Assembly (NCBI GenBank): GCA_034770075.1 | Contig: CM068384.1 | Coordinates: 41,327,182 to 41,391,181 of the forward strand | DNA from: Aralia elata | Taxonomy: Eukaryota > Streptophyta > Magnoliopsida > Apiales > Araliaceae | Length of the DNA stretch: 64,000 bases | Direction of reading: 5' to 3' | Shown: positions 22,826 to 33,711 of the stretch, in pieces | How positions within the stretch are numbered: the stretch's first letter is position 1 | Layout of the letters: the number at the start of each line of letters is the position of its first letter | The notes under the pieces: generated by a model | What the model was told of the DNA's origin: nothing | Databases searched by the model: none | Seen by the model: only the letters and a program-made list of their open reading frames with translations | Made by a program: the position numbers and the translations under genes

Positions 22826-22834
22826 TTCAATAAC

Positions 22835-23221
22835 ACCATTTAAAAATGCGGATTTGACATCCATTTGAAATAGTTTAAAATCTCTATGGCATGCAAAGGC
22901 TAATAACATGCGTATAGACTCAATTCTAGCAACAAGAGCATACGTTTCATCATAATCAATACCTTCCAGTTGATTATACCCTTGTGTAATAAGTCTGGCC
23001 TTGTTACGAATAATAGTTCCACTTTCATCTAACTTGTTACGAAAAACCCATCGAGTTCCAATAATGGAAGTATCCTCGGGTTTTGGAACTAACTCCCAGA
23101 CTTTGTTTCTGGTGAATTGTTCAAGTTCATCTTGCATGGCTATTATCCAATCCTCGTCAAGCAATGCATCTTTTATACTTTTAGGCTCGATTTGAGACAA
23201 GAAATATAAATGACCAGCCAT
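22835..23221 (-). pseudogene. Copia reverse transcriptase, N-terminal half
   Basis: Frame of about 130 codons with DALLDEDWIIAMQDELEQF, NKVWELVPKP, IIGTRWVFRNKLDESG, RNKARLITQGYNQLEGIDYD, ETYALVARIESIRMLLA and FQMDVKSAFLNGVIE, the standard start of copia RT. It is in the same direction as the C-terminal half and ends at the insert's target repeat. A stop separates it from the integrase region to its right. Confidence 0.92.
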
Positions 23222-23248
23222 GTTATGTGCTTGTGATCTAGTAAGAAT

Positions 23249-23596
23249 TCATCTATCAATATCACCGATCACATTTTCTAATGGATGATTTTTAATAACA
23301 TGAGACTCTTTGGGTAAGTCATTTAACTGGGGATTGAAATTTTCAAGAGGATTAATATTGACAGGTGGAAATGCAATGTCTAGTTTTGGTTCCTCCATAT
23401 TTTCGAGAATATCTTCAATAACAAGATCACTGTCAACTAATTCTTTATATTTGGGATGAGGTTTAGACTCATCAAAAGTTACATTCATTGACTCCTCAAC
23501 AACTAGACTTCTTTTGTTAAAAACTCTGTAAGCTTTACTATTAAGTGAATATCCCAGAAATATTCCTTCATCAGATTTGGGATCAAATTTCACCAA
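23249..23596 (-). pseudogene. Copia integrase C-terminal/linker region
   Basis: Begins with MVKFDPKSDEGIFLGYSLNS, KAYRVFNKRSLVVEESMNVT and TFDE, the conserved segment after the integrase core in copia polyproteins, then runs into an acidic, poorly conserved linker leading to RT. It is separated from flanking pieces by stops. Confidence 0.88.
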
Positions 23597-23689
23597 ATGT
23601 CCTTTAGTATTTAAAATAAAACATTTACTCCCAAAAACACGAAAATAGTTAATTTTTGGATTTCTTTTTTAATAAAGCTCATAGGGTGT

Positions 23690-24120
23690 TTAAAGCGAAA
23701 TTGGTCTTAATAAAACTCGGTTTAAAATATAACATGATGTTTCTACTGCTTCAGCCCAAAAATATTTAGGAAGATGATATTCATTTAACATAGTATTAGC
23801 AATTTCTTGTAAAGTATAATTTTTCCTTTCAACTACACCATTTGATTGTGGTGTGTAGGGAGCAGAAAAGTTATGGCTTATACCGCGCTCATCACAGAAC
23901 ATAATAAAATCGGAATTGTCAAATTCTCTTCCGTGATCAGATCTAATATAAACAATAGATCTTCCTTGTTGATTCTAAATTTTCTTGCATAAAGCAGCAC
24001 CCATGCTATGTTTAGGGATAGGTCCATATGCAAGAGTTCTAAAGGTCGAGAGGTTGACACTGTAAGTTTAAGTTTATGAGATGCATGTATTTGTTTACCT
24101 AATTCACAGGCTTCACACAT
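23690..24120 (-). pseudogene. Copia integrase core (frameshifted)
   Basis: Visible pieces are the zinc-binding CEACELGKQIHASHK, the HMDL segment, and after a frame change the SDHGREFDN and FCDERGISHNFSAPYTPQSN blocks followed by GVVERKN with the last catalytic glutamate, then YFWAEAVETSCYILNRVL. Between the first aspartate and the SDHG block the frame is lost (about 23900-24020). Integrase would insert the cDNA into the genome; this copy cannot be made intact. Confidence 0.9.
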
Positions 24121-24137
24121 ATAGTCTTTTAGAAACT

Positions 24138-24329
24138 TCAGTTTCGGAAGACCACGGACATGTTCTTTAGAAGAAATATTTTTATCAGTTTCATGTTAAT
24201 ATGTCCTAACCTGCGATGCCAAAGCCAGGGATCATCATTTGCAGACACAAGACAAACACTGTCTAGATGAGAATATACATCTAGGTCACACGTGTATACA
24301 TTCTGATTCCTAGGACATAATAAAACCAA
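24138..24329 (-). pseudogene. Copia GAG-pre-integrase domain
   Basis: Short frame with WLWHRRLGHINMKLI, the HHCC-type zinc-finger start that precedes the integrase core in copia elements. It lies directly upstream of the CEACELGKQ piece with a frame break between them. Confidence 0.88.
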
Positions 24330-24359
24330 TTTACCGGACTGATCAAATATTAAACAGTT

Positions 24360-24650
24360 ATGAGGACTAAAGGATATTTTAAAACCACTATCACATAATT
24401 GGCTAATAAATAGAAGATTGTACCTGAGTCATGTGACTAATTGAACGTTAGAGATTGTTATGTGTTTATTACCAACACTTCCAATTCTAATGACTTTACC
24501 TTTGCTGCTATCTCCAAAGGTTACTTCACCACAGTCTGTAGCTTGTAGATTATTTAATTTTGATTTGTCTCATGTCATGTGTCTTGAACAACCGCTATCA
24601 AGATACCATTTATTTTTACTAGAGTCAACTGCAAGACATACCTGCAATAT
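24360..24650 (-). pseudogene. Copia aspartic protease region with stops
   Basis: Minus-strand translation shows KNKWYLDSGCSRHMT, with the catalytic DSG, followed by an in-frame stop. Later come GEVTFGDSSKGKVIRIGSVG, another stop, and RYNLLFISQLCDSGFKISFS. The gene order gag-protease-integrase matches copia. Confidence 0.82.
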
Positions 24651-24653
24651 ATA

Positions 24654-25328
24654 CTAATTCCACAAAACTGTTACCCTATAATAAGAAGGGTCCTTTGGGT
24701 GAGTTTCCCATTCTATATAAGGATCATTTATATTTTTCTTTACAAAGGTGGGTATAGGATAATAAGTCTTAGTAGACACAGGCATTCTATTAGGAGTAGG
24801 TCTATAAAATGCATGATTTACTCTATTTTTGTATCCTGGATAGTTTTTATGAAAGTTTCTAGAAGATCTTTCATTATGAAATTCTTTTCTTGTATTTTTC
24901 ATAATAATGGGTGCAGTGTAAGTTCCTTTTGGAACCCAAATCATTTTTCCTTTACAGTTTTCATTTTTAGCATTACACATGTGAATAGAATGACCATTTC
25001 TATTACAGTAAGAGCATTTAGTAAAGGGAGATATATGACCTTCTTTTTCTTTACTTTTAACATGATAGAGTCCTTTATTTTTTGTTTTAATATATTCTCC
25101 AATATATCCTAATTCTTCTTTATTAAAATCACATCTTTGTTGATTAAGCATGACATCAAGATTTTCTTTCCTTTTTGTGAATTTAATAACAGTAGAGCTC
25201 AAATCATCACGTTCTTTAGTTAAAATTTTAATTTGCTCTACCACAGAGGAGTCTGCACTTAGTTTTTTCAATTCTATCTTTAGAGATGAATTCTCAAGTT
25301 TGAGATTTTTAATATCTTCATTTAACAC
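24654..25328 (-). pseudogene. SIRE gag C-terminal part with second zinc knuckle
   Basis: A 224-codon frame starting in a coiled-coil-like stretch (LKLENSSLKIELKKLSADSS, VEQIKILTKERDDL) and continuing to CSYCNRNGHSIHMC (CX2CX4HX4C), then WVPKGT. This Asn/Tyr-rich region before the protease is typical of SIRE-like gag proteins. One stop separates it from the upstream gag frame. Confidence 0.85.
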
Positions 25329-25334
25329 TTGATT

Positions 25335-26549
25335 TTATATCTGAGTATCCTCATTAATTACAGCAAGTGTTGAATTTTCAACTTCAAGATTTTCAATAGA
25401 AATAATAAGTGTTGAATTTTCTATCTCAAGATCTTTATTTATCTTCCATAACTTTTCTAATTCTTCCTTTAGTAATAAATTTTCTGAAGAATAATTTTCT
25501 TGTTTTTCTTTTTCTTCTTTTAAACTTTCATTAATGACAATTAAATTTGAGTTTTTTATTTCAAGATTTCTGTTAGTCTTAATCAATTTTTCTAATGAAT
25601 TTTTTAGTTTAATAAAATCTTTTTTAATAATTTCATTATCTTCATATAAACAATTATAAGCTTCTTGTAGTTCATGATGTTCTTCATTTATATTTTCTAA
25701 ATTATATATGACAAATGAAGTATTAGGTAATTGATATTCAGAATTTACCTCAGATCTTGGTGATGAATCATTGTCTGCCATTAAACATAGGTTTACAATT
25801 TTCTCGATTTGTTCAACATTTCCTTCTTCGTCACTCAGATCCCAACCTTCCTCAGCTACTAGTACTTTGTTGGTGACTAGTTTTGGACAATCCTTTTTGA
25901 AGTGTCTAGGCTGGTTACAGTCAAAACATGTGTTTGAATTTTCATCTGAACTGGTACTTCTGAAGTTGTTTAATTTGAAATTTCCTCCTTGCGATTTTGT
26001 CTTGAAAGCTTGTTTGCCTTTGAAGTTGTTTGTCTTCATAAATCCTTTGCCATATTTTCTTGCTTTACTTTGGATCACTCTCCTAAGTTGTCTTGATAAC
26101 AAGGCAACTTCGTTATTATCTAGACTCAGGAGTTCTTCATTTAGCTCCTCATCATTGCTTTCTTGATCTACAAGTAAAGCTTTGAAAGCAATTTCTTTCT
26201 TCTTGAGATTTGTATCCGATCCTGCCTTCTCGACTATCATGTCGACTTCGTGAGCACGAAGATTTCCAATAAGGCTATCAAGAAGATAGGCAATTAAATC
26301 TTGCATTTTTTTGATGGTTGTAACCTTCATTTTCCATATAGAAGGAAGGGCTTTGAGAATTTTTCTGTTTTTCTCATTGGTTGTGTATGCCTTCCCTAGT
26401 TGTTCCAGCTCATCAATAATTCTAAAAAAACGTGTTTCCATATCAATGATCTTTTCACCTTCGTCCAATTTGAATTTTTCATACTCTTGGATTAGAGCAT
26501 ATTTTCTGGTTTCTTTGATATGATTGGTTCCTTCATAAGTTACAATCAA
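25335..26549 (-). pseudogene. SIRE gag, central part with first zinc knuckle
   Basis: A 404-codon frame. The first 150 residues match the UBN2/retrotran_gag domain (KETRKYALIQEYEKFKLDEG, MQDLIAYLLDSLIGNLRAHE). Next are a Lys/Arg-rich stretch and a CCHC knuckle, CFDCNQPRHFKKDC (CX2CX4HX4C, with the usual Gly replaced by Arg). The last 130 residues form long coiled coil rich in Leu, Glu and Asn. Gag would assemble the virus-like particle and bind RNA. A frameshift near 26549 separates it from its N-terminus. Confidence 0.9.
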
Positions 26550-26875
26550 TTTTTCTCAGATTTCTTTTGCATTTTTGTAATTGCTAACTCTTTTGTATTC
26601 TTTTTCAATGAGAGCACTTGTTCAGCTCGGGAAGATATATTCTTAGCTTCTTCATCTTCGGTGGTGAATTCATCAACATCTTTCTCAACGATCTTTTCAC
26701 CTTCAATTTTTGTGGGAATTTTTACACCTCGCTCTATTGCCATCCAAACTTTGATTCCTTGTGATTTGGCATATATTTTGAATCTATTCTTCCAGGTGGC
26801 AAAGTTTGTCCCATCAAATAGGGGAGGTCTGGACATTGAGAGTCCTTCTCCGCAACCAGTAGCATTGTAGGCCAT
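26546..26875 (-). pseudogene. SIRE gag N-terminus
   Basis: Starts MAYNATGCGEGLSMSRPPLF with the DGTNFATWKNRFKIYAKSQG motif that opens copia gag proteins, and continues to the frameshift near 26549. The ATG lies about 70 nt inside the LTR on the minus strand, just after the primer-binding site. Confidence 0.9.
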
Positions 26876-26932
26876 AGATGGATCTACTTTTAGATATGCT
26901 TGTATTCACTTAACAAACAAGTTAAAAAGTAT

Positions 26933-26947
26933 TGCTCTGATACTGAT
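26933..26947 (-). other. Primer-binding site of the SIRE element
   Basis: On the minus strand, two bases after the LTR end, the sequence CAGTATCAGAGCAAT matches the usual initiator-Met tRNA complement TGGTATCAGAGC with small changes at its start. Confidence 0.8.
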
Positions 26948-29639
26948 TGAAAGTCCAATAATAATCTAGAATGAGGGTTGAATAGATTATCACCGTTTAA
27001 AAAATTATCTTGGGCCTTCTTGAATTTAGTAGATTAATTTGCAGTGTCAAAAATTAATAAACAAGATAGCAAAAATTCAATCACACAATGCACAAATATT
27101 TATCTAGTTCACAACATACAGCTCGGGTATGTTGCTACGTCAAATCTCAAGCTCCTCTCTAGGACTTGAGATCCTATTACTCCCAATAATAAATACTCCT
27201 TCAATAGACGGATAAACCTTTACAAAGTTTTAGAGACAAACTTTTAACTATCCACAACTAACTATTTCAGACAACAAGCTCCAAGCTCCTACCTCAAGCT
27301 TAGTTGCACCTTTCCTTTGAGTTCAGTTCTACTTTATGATCTGGTCTTGAAATGACAGCCTCTTCCTCACCTCACAAGTACACTAGAGACCCAACTCCCA
27401 ATTGACCTCTCTAAGACTCTGGTCTTGGTCAAAGAATTACTCATCTTTCTCATAGGTACATAAAATAAACTAACTCTATCCTTTTCCCTTTTTATAAATA
27501 ATTGAGAGAAATTTTGCCTCTAAGTTAAACAGATAAAATTCAGTACAGAAGTATAAAAGTTTAAATAACTTTTATATTTGATGCTTCTCAAATAAGCAGA
27601 TAATAGTTAACGATCAGATATATATATATAGAGAGAGAAAGAGAGAGAGAGAAAAGTCCAAAGACTTTTATATTTGTATGAGTATGCTTCTGTGTAAGCA
27701 GATATTGAATTAATGCTTAGATTAAGAGTGCTTCTGAATAAGCAAATATGTAAATTTATGCACAATTATAAAAGTTTATATAACTTTTATATTTATGTAA
27801 AAATACTTCTAAGTAAGCTGATATATAAATTTAAGCTTAGATCAAAAATACTTCTGAATAAGCAGATATATAATTTAGTGCAAATTTATAAAGGTTTATT
27901 TTTCCTTTATAAATAAAGAATGTGTTTATATTTAAAACAAATATAACTTTGATTTCAAATATAAAAGTTTAAATAACTTTTATAATAAGTTATATGCTTC
28001 CTTTTAAGTAAATATATTCAATGAAGTTTGTGATATAAAAGTTTAAATAACTTTTATATTATGCAACAAGTATTTATGAATAAATAAAGTTAGGTTCAAA
28101 TACTTGTGATGATAGATATCAAGTATAATAAATGAATCAATTGAATAATACTTGATATAACAAATAAATTTGTTTAACTCAAAAATATATATAATAATAT
28201 ATTTGATCTATGATGTGAATACGTTAAATAAGGTCACTTAGGACTTTGAGCCCTCGTTCGGCTAATTCCCTCACTTAAGAGGAATATCTCCGCTATAGTC
28301 TCGGTATCTAAGTACTGACTAAATTTATAGTTTCACAACTAATATTTATATAAATACTTTCGATAGACCACTTAGGACATTGAGCACTCGTTCGGCTAAT
28401 TCTCTCACTTAAGAGGAATATCTCCACTAGTCTCGATGTCTAAGTACTGATCTACTTTACGATATTTATATAAATACACTATCAATAAAAGGCCACTTAA
28501 GACTTTGAGTCCTCGTTCGGCTAATTCCCTCACTTAAGAGGAATATCTCCATTATAGTCTCGGTGTTTAAGTACTAACTTTTTATTTGATATAAATAGAT
28601 GAAATATAGATATATAAATGTGTATAACAATTTATATTTGTATATCTATAACAGTAAACAAGTAAGAGATAATTCAATTAAATAAATCAAATAACTTATC
28701 TCAAATACTTTTGACCAATTTTCTCTTCTTCAAATGATCAGAACTTTGAGTAAAAGAGAGAAAGTTTCTTTAGAAGGAGAGTATGTAGGCAAGGAGAGTA
28801 AGCTTTTCTTTAGTTTGTAAATTAGTGAGTTGAAATGGAAGGAAAGCCTCTTATTTATAGAATTTCTAAGCCAAGGGTAAACTGGTCTTTTGATGTATTG
28901 TTTTGAAAATCAAGGGCTAGGATTGCTTTGATTTAAAATCAATGGCTCGGTTTGAAGTCACACACGGATTTTCCAAGGAAAAAATCCTACTCAATTTAAT
29001 AGTGATCATGCCCGGATTGCCCAATGCCTTTAGCATATCCAAAAAAGTTAATCCCAATTCATTCAAGGCATAAATGATTATGCATAATAAAGGCACATAT
29101 ATAGCCTAGCAATTAATGCCAGTACAAAAAGCTTTCCAATCTCCCAATCTCATATGCGGGCTATGGTCAAGACAAGCAAAGGCATTAGGCCTTTTAAATT
29201 TTGTTTATTCACTTTAAGCATAGGGGCCCACACATATTAATAACATTCCCAAACTCCTTTTTATTTTTTGGACAATAGCAACAAGAGAAGGCTAAGGCCT
29301 TTTTGTTTCATTTGCTTTTACTACTTTAATATATACATATATCATATTTTATTTAGAAAACTTTTTGGGAAGAAATATCATTTTAGGAATAATAGGAGAT
29401 CTCCTTACCTTAGGAAATGTTACTATATGAATTAATTATTTTAACACTGGATATTAAATTATCAATGTCAAGAAAAATGAATTCAATTTAGGATGAAAAA
29501 TATTTTTGGTCAAAATAAAATAGAATATTAAAAATAATTATATAAAATCCTATGGAGAGTATTCTACCCGTTTAATTTTATCCTTTTTTACTAATTTATA
29601 GTTATCATTAAAATAAACCTAAAAGATGGAGAGCTACCA
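26948..29639 (-). repeat. Upstream (5') LTR of the SIRE element
   Basis: 2692 bp, collinear with 3423-6184. It starts TGAAAGTCC and ends GCTACCA in plus orientation, then the GGGTT target repeat. It has three copies of the roughly 130-bp tandem unit (28229-28320, 28363-28450, 28489-28575) and no foldback insert. Confidence 0.93.
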
Positions 29640-31315
29640 GGGTTAAATCCTTTTTTTCACTGAGCTAGACCCCTATTTATATTTACATCATCCAACTTAA
29701 TTTTTTTTCTAGTCAACTCATATAAATATAATTGTTTTACAAAAAGTTTAAATTCCATTTAGTCCGTTTAGTTTTTAATGGAAAAATGACATGGAAATTA
29801 AAACCAAGTAAATTAAAACTTTAATCAACATGAAAATTTAAGTAGTAAATTAACTAGTGTATTACTTACAACCCACCCACTAATATTGCTTAACATAACT
29901 AAATTAAATTAAATAAAATTTTATTGACTTATTAATTTTAAAATCAAATCATAAGGGTTCTAAAAGATTAAATCTTCCTCCAGCGTACTACCGATTGTTG
30001 ATCGCAACTATCACTACCATTAACTATGCTTGGGTTTTTTAATTTTTCAACCGTATTAATAATTAAGAATTATTCTAAACACACTTAAACCCAACTGATA
30101 AACTATTTGCTCAATACCATCACCACTAGTAGTCTTGTTTTAGATGAGAGATTTGGGCGAACAATAAAGAAGATAAAATATCGTCACCTAAAACCCAGTC
30201 ACCCCCACAAGGCCCAACTACCGCCTACGCATACTCAGCCATCACCGTCCACCAATCAGCTACCGCTGATGCGTCACGCCACACCTTGAATTTCAGATCT
30301 AGAACATCACCGATCAACAACGGATCTGGAATAAAAATAAACAAAATGGAAGAAGAGGAGAAGAAGAAAAGAAAAAGGAAAGGAGAAAAGAATGGTAGAA
30401 GAGAAGAAAGTTGATCTTTGCGGTTGTCATCAGTCGCCGTTGTGGTGTTCACCGCCGCTATCACCGGGTAACCATTTCTCTCTCTCTCTCCCTAATCATT
30501 TTTTTCTTTTCATTTTATCTTTTTAATGCTTAATTAACTCAATAACATATAAACAAAGAAAAATGGGAACTATGTTTTTGTTGTCAATTAATTAGCATGC
30601 CACGTGGATAATTTCAATAAAAATAAGCTTTTTTTAAGTTGGAGAGATGGTTCACTAATAGACCAAGGGAGAAGTAATTTGACCCATTCACATTCAGATC
30701 ATGAATGTTTGGAATCCATATTATGCAAGGAGACATTCCTTTTGTTAATTCAATTAATTGAAGGGTGATATAAAGTTTTTCTCAGACCGGAGACTTAGCT
30801 TACCGACCCCCTTATTAGTTGGTCGCAAGACGATTCCGCATATCAACGAAGGGAGTAAAGGCCTGCAGGCAAGAGAATTAGGGTTGGTATGGCTAGCCTT
30901 AAAGCAGGCCGCATGTATGTATGGGGGCTGACGCATGCCCAGTGTTGGAAGGTCAAGGAAGTTGGTGACCTGATGACTGGGGAGCCGATGCATGCTATTA
31001 ACACCTTAAGACAGTCCATCTGGTGTACTCAAGGAGTAGAAGCATCCGGTAGGCCTGGTTAGTTATTGAATTTCTAGTTCGACAACCCCGACAACTGATA
31101 TGATATAAGACCAAGAGTTCCTACTGGCACACCGGTTATTGCATCAAGCACCGGTAATTCACCTAAAGCAAGAGGAAAGGGAGGAAGCTTAGACGAAATT
31201 AGTAACATTTTGTAAAAAAAATAGTAGTTCAATGAGGCATATGATAAAAAAAATGAGTTCAATAATGTATATGTAAATAGGGGTCTAATTTAGTGGCGAA
31301 AAAAGGATTTAACCC
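29640..31315. mobile_element. Main body of the split MULE
   Basis: Holds the rest of the left TIR (from 29640), a central part with a purine-rich run (30345-30420), a (TC)n run, and a GC-richer block (30770-31190). The right TIR ends at 31315. No transposase is seen. The GC-rich block may be captured host sequence: it contains a plus-strand 57-codon frame preserved in the second copy. Confidence 0.75.
30889..31062 (+). CDS. Small uncharacterised frame inside the MULE
   Basis: 57 codons from ATG to TAG, with the frame open for another 30 nt upstream. The product starts MASLKAGRMYVWGLTHAQCW and ends GVEASGRPG. I do not recognise it. The other copy (18169-18342) keeps the same length although several bases differ. 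The minus strand is also open here (30754-30993), so either strand, or neither, may be coding. It could be a captured exon. Confidence 0.25.
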   Translation: MASLKAGRMYVWGLTHAQCWKVKEVGDLMTGEPMHAINTLRQSIWCTQGVEASGRPG

Positions 31316-31465
31316 AATTAAATAATGCAAGTTTCATCTTCACTTGCTTTTTTATTGAAAATGTGTTGGATACATATTTTATGTCATCCCAAAATAAGAT
31401 AATAGTTTATATAATATAATTAAAAATGTATAAATATTTAAAGAAAAATTGATGGAAAATCAAAT

Positions 31466-31715
31466 ACTTCTTCTGTTTTTAAATTAAAGATATATTTTTC
31501 TTTTCAGTCCGTTCCAAAATTAGGGATATATTTCTATTTTAGGACTAGAAAGTGACATGATGTTCCTAATTTGTCATTACTTTTTCACTATCATTTTTAA
31601 TATTAAACTACCACAACTGAATTCCTAGGTTCTAAGGCTATATTTGAGAACATAAAATTATATTTAAAAGTCATCGTTTTACAAATGTATCTTTAATTTT
31701 GGAATGGATGGAGTA
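31466..31715. mobile_element. Mariner/Stowaway-like MITE
   Basis: Left end ACTTCTTCTGTTTTTAAATT and right end AATTTTGGAATGGATGGAGT pair as degenerate terminal repeats of the CTCCNTCCGT type. About 250 bp, AT-rich, no coding. It lies just outside the MULE; a truncated copy occurs at the end of the internal duplication (18745-18902). Confidence 0.65.
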
Positions 31716-31749
31716 TTAATATATATTTCACCTAACCTATAAAAAAAGA

Positions 31750-31916
31750 GTAATGCTAGGGGTCTCAAATTTTTTGTCTCAAATGACATGACATTGAATA
31801 TTTTAATGATAATTTATTGTATAACCAATTACATGAGATTTACCCAATCAATATTATGGTAGTAGATCATTTGAGACACTTTTTGAAACTAAAAATTTGA
31901 GATTTCTAACATTATC
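31750..31916. mobile_element. Short inverted-repeat MITE
   Basis: About 167 bp. The left arm TAATGCTAGGGGTCTCAAAT and the following TTTTTTGTCTCAAATGA pair with the right arm, TCATTTGAGACAC... to AAATTTGAGATTTCTAACAT. Class not assigned. Confidence 0.65.
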
Positions 31917-31990
31917 CTAAAATATATTACGTAATTAGAATGAGGAGTACTTGAGAGAGAAAATCATAAAAGATTGTGTATGATGCCTTT

Positions 31991-32008
31991 TGGCGCCGTT
32001 GCCGGGGA
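31991..32008 (+). other. Athila primer-binding site (tRNA-Asp type)
   Basis: TGGCGCCGTTGCCGGGGA is the standard primer site of Athila elements. It fixes the plus orientation of this remnant. Confidence 0.88.
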
Positions 32009-32109
32009 ACGGTTCTAATAATTATTTCGTTATTAGTTTTTATCAATTTAGTTTATTTAAATATTTTTAATTTTTTTGTTTTAATTTTTTTTTCTTAACA
32101 AGGTACATC

Positions 32110-32283
32110 ATGGCCAACTATAATTATCAATGGCCTTACACGAGAATGACTCAGCCAACGGAAGCAGGGATTTATGGACTCGACATATTTTTTGCAATAG
32201 CGGCACAGCTTGAGATACTTACGGAGAAGGTTGACGCTTTAGTGGCTCAACGCAAGCCCCTTCACAAGAAGAGAAGATGTTGA
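32110..32283 (+). pseudogene. Athila-like gag N-terminal remnant
   Basis: 57 codons beginning MANYNYQWPYTRMTQPTEAG and including AAQLEILTEKVDALVAQ, after about 100 nt of leader from the primer site. The position and composition fit a shortened Athila gag leader. A TGA ends it, and the following sequence is in another frame. Confidence 0.45.
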
Positions 32284-32467
32284 ACTTGGAGGAATTTCTT
32301 TTCAAGTGCCCAGCTTTGACTGAGGAATGGATGAATAATCAGGATGTGCAGATGCGGAATCTTGCGAACTAAATAGAACAGTTGGAAAACGCCATTAACA
32401 ATCGCCCCAAGGTGAATTGTCAAGTGACATGGTTCCTTAAGGTGATGGAGTACTCGAGCCAATAGTC

Positions 32468-32920
32468 GTGGATTTTGAAAAGGAGGAGACAAGTGGGGAG
32501 CAGGAAAAGGAGGCTGACGAAGATCCAGCCTTAAGTTCCAACACAGATAAGCAGATTTTGATAGTGTCCCATGTACCTTCTCCACCAAAGTTTAAGGATC
32601 CGGGTAGATTTGCAATCCTATGCCCAATTGGTAGTCATTTCGTCGGCAAAGCTCTAGGTGACATAAGAGCTAGTATAAATTTGGAGCCATGGTGGGATGA
32701 GAAAGGGAAGATAGATGAAGAGCTAGTTGTGTTTGAAAAGCTTCAATGCCACAATTCATTCACAGACACAATTGGGCAAACGCCTAGTTACTTGAAGGTC
32801 TTAAGGGAAATTCTATCTAACAAGAGCAATCTAGGTGAATGTGAAACAATGACCCTTACAGATGGGAAGCTCTCAATTGTTACATTACTACTCATGGATG
32901 GAGGGTTTCTCAATTTTTGA
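32468..32920 (+). pseudogene. Athila-like gag/protease remnant
   Basis: 150 codons. KFKDPGRFAILCPIGSHFVG followed by KALGDIRASINLEPW corresponds to the Athila protease segment usually written KDPGSFTIPC...ALCDLGASINLMP. The catalytic DLG is DIR here, so activity is lost. Downstream residues (TPSYLKVLREILSNKSNLGE, CETMTL) resemble the gag segment that normally precedes the protease, so the piece is scrambled or duplicated relative to the family. Confidence 0.6.
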
Positions 32921-33239
32921 AGGAAAATTGGATAGAGAATTGAAGAAGTCGGGCTGACGACTCTAAACCAAACACTTATTAGGAGGCAACCCAAGTTTAA
33001 TTTTTAGCTTTTGTTTTTATTTATTTTGTTAGGTTTCATAATAGTTAATAAGCTTGCAGTTATTAGGATTTTTATAAACTTACTTATATTGTGTTCACAA
33101 ATTATTCGAGTCCAGTTTAAGTGCGGTGCTTATTCAGTCTAATGTGTCTAGCCTAATCTTCAAACTTAGCAGACAAGGAGGAAGATTGCTATATTTTCAG
33201 GGAAGTTCTCTGCTTTACTTTTTCCTATCTTAGCCATTG

Positions 33240-33275
33240 AGGACAATGTCTAGTTTAAGTTTGGGGGTGTGGTCT
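33240..33275 (+). other. Athila 3' polypurine-like block
   Basis: CATTGAGGACAATGTCTAGT followed by TTAAGTTTGGGGGTGTGG is the text usually seen between pol and the 3' end in Athila elements. A similar block, AAGTTTGGGGGT, lies again at 34303-34315, next to the LTR start. Confidence 0.6.
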
Positions 33276-33711
33276 TATTTTGTTTTATTTATTTTAGCTT
33301 ATTAGGTTTGCATGTTAGATAGTATGTTTTTAGGATGGATGAGCAATGATTTGATTGTATTTGATTATGGCCGATGATAAAAGGAGCAAAAATGAGTTTA
33401 ATGTCTAACTCTTGTGAAATTAAGAAGCATGCTAGTTTATATTTTGACTTATGAGTTGGTTTTACACTGTCTATGATTCTTTTGCACTTATATTCACAAA
33501 TCCATCTGATTAGCTAGTTGGGGCTTAAAAACAAAAAAATTTGGTTAAATGCTTGTGGGAGATACAATTGAAACTTTAGAAATCTTGTTTGACCATCATT
33601 CAAAGCGAAATTTAGGCATTAACATAAGTTTGGGGGAAATTTTGGATTATTGAAAATTTTAAAAAATTGGAACCTTCCTGAGTTGGAATGATGAATCATA
33701 TGGTGGGTTGA

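Larger units (their letters stand above)
3423..29639 (-). mobile_element. SIRE-type Ty1/copia retrotransposon with nested inserts
   Basis: The element reads on the minus strand. The upstream LTR is at 26948-29639, then a Met-tRNA-type primer site, then gag, protease, integrase, RT, RNase H and a degenerate env-like frame, then a polypurine tract and the downstream LTR at 3423-6184. The 5-bp TSD GGGTT is intact at 3418-3422 and 29640-29644, so the two LTRs belong to one insertion although they lie 26 kb apart. Long LTRs (about 2.7 kb), two CCHC knuckles, and an env-like frame after pol point to the SIRE/Maximus lineage. Later changes are inserts at 6596-12153 and 21032-22825, a 200-bp foldback element in the left LTR, and an internal rearranged duplication at 15028-19317. 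Every pol segment has stops or frameshifts, so it cannot move by itself. Confidence 0.9.
3408..31325. mobile_element. Non-autonomous MULE, split by the copia element
   Basis: The right end (about 31260-31315) is the reverse complement of 29640-29710: both begin GGGTTAAATCCTTTTTT and share the RACTAGACCCCTATTTAYAT block, giving terminal inverted repeats of about 70 bp. The leftmost five bases, GGGTT, are also at 3418-3422, immediately left of the copia LTR, because the copia element inserted 5 bp inside the TIR and duplicated those bases. Outside both ends lies the identical 10-mer AATTAAATAA (3408-3417 and 31316-31325), matching the 9-11 bp duplications of the Mutator superfamily. Without the insert the MULE is about 1.68 kb (3418-3422 plus 29645-31315) with no transposase. 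Its interior is GC-richer than the surroundings, which suggests captured sequence (Pack-MULE). Confidence 0.85.

Noticed and set aside
24699..25112. 137-codon plus-strand frame
   Set aside because: It is the antisense of the copia gag C-terminal frame; the minus strand has the zinc knuckle and family motifs.
25771..26166. 131-codon plus-strand frame
   Set aside because: Antisense shadow of the SIRE gag containing the CCHC knuckle on the minus strand.
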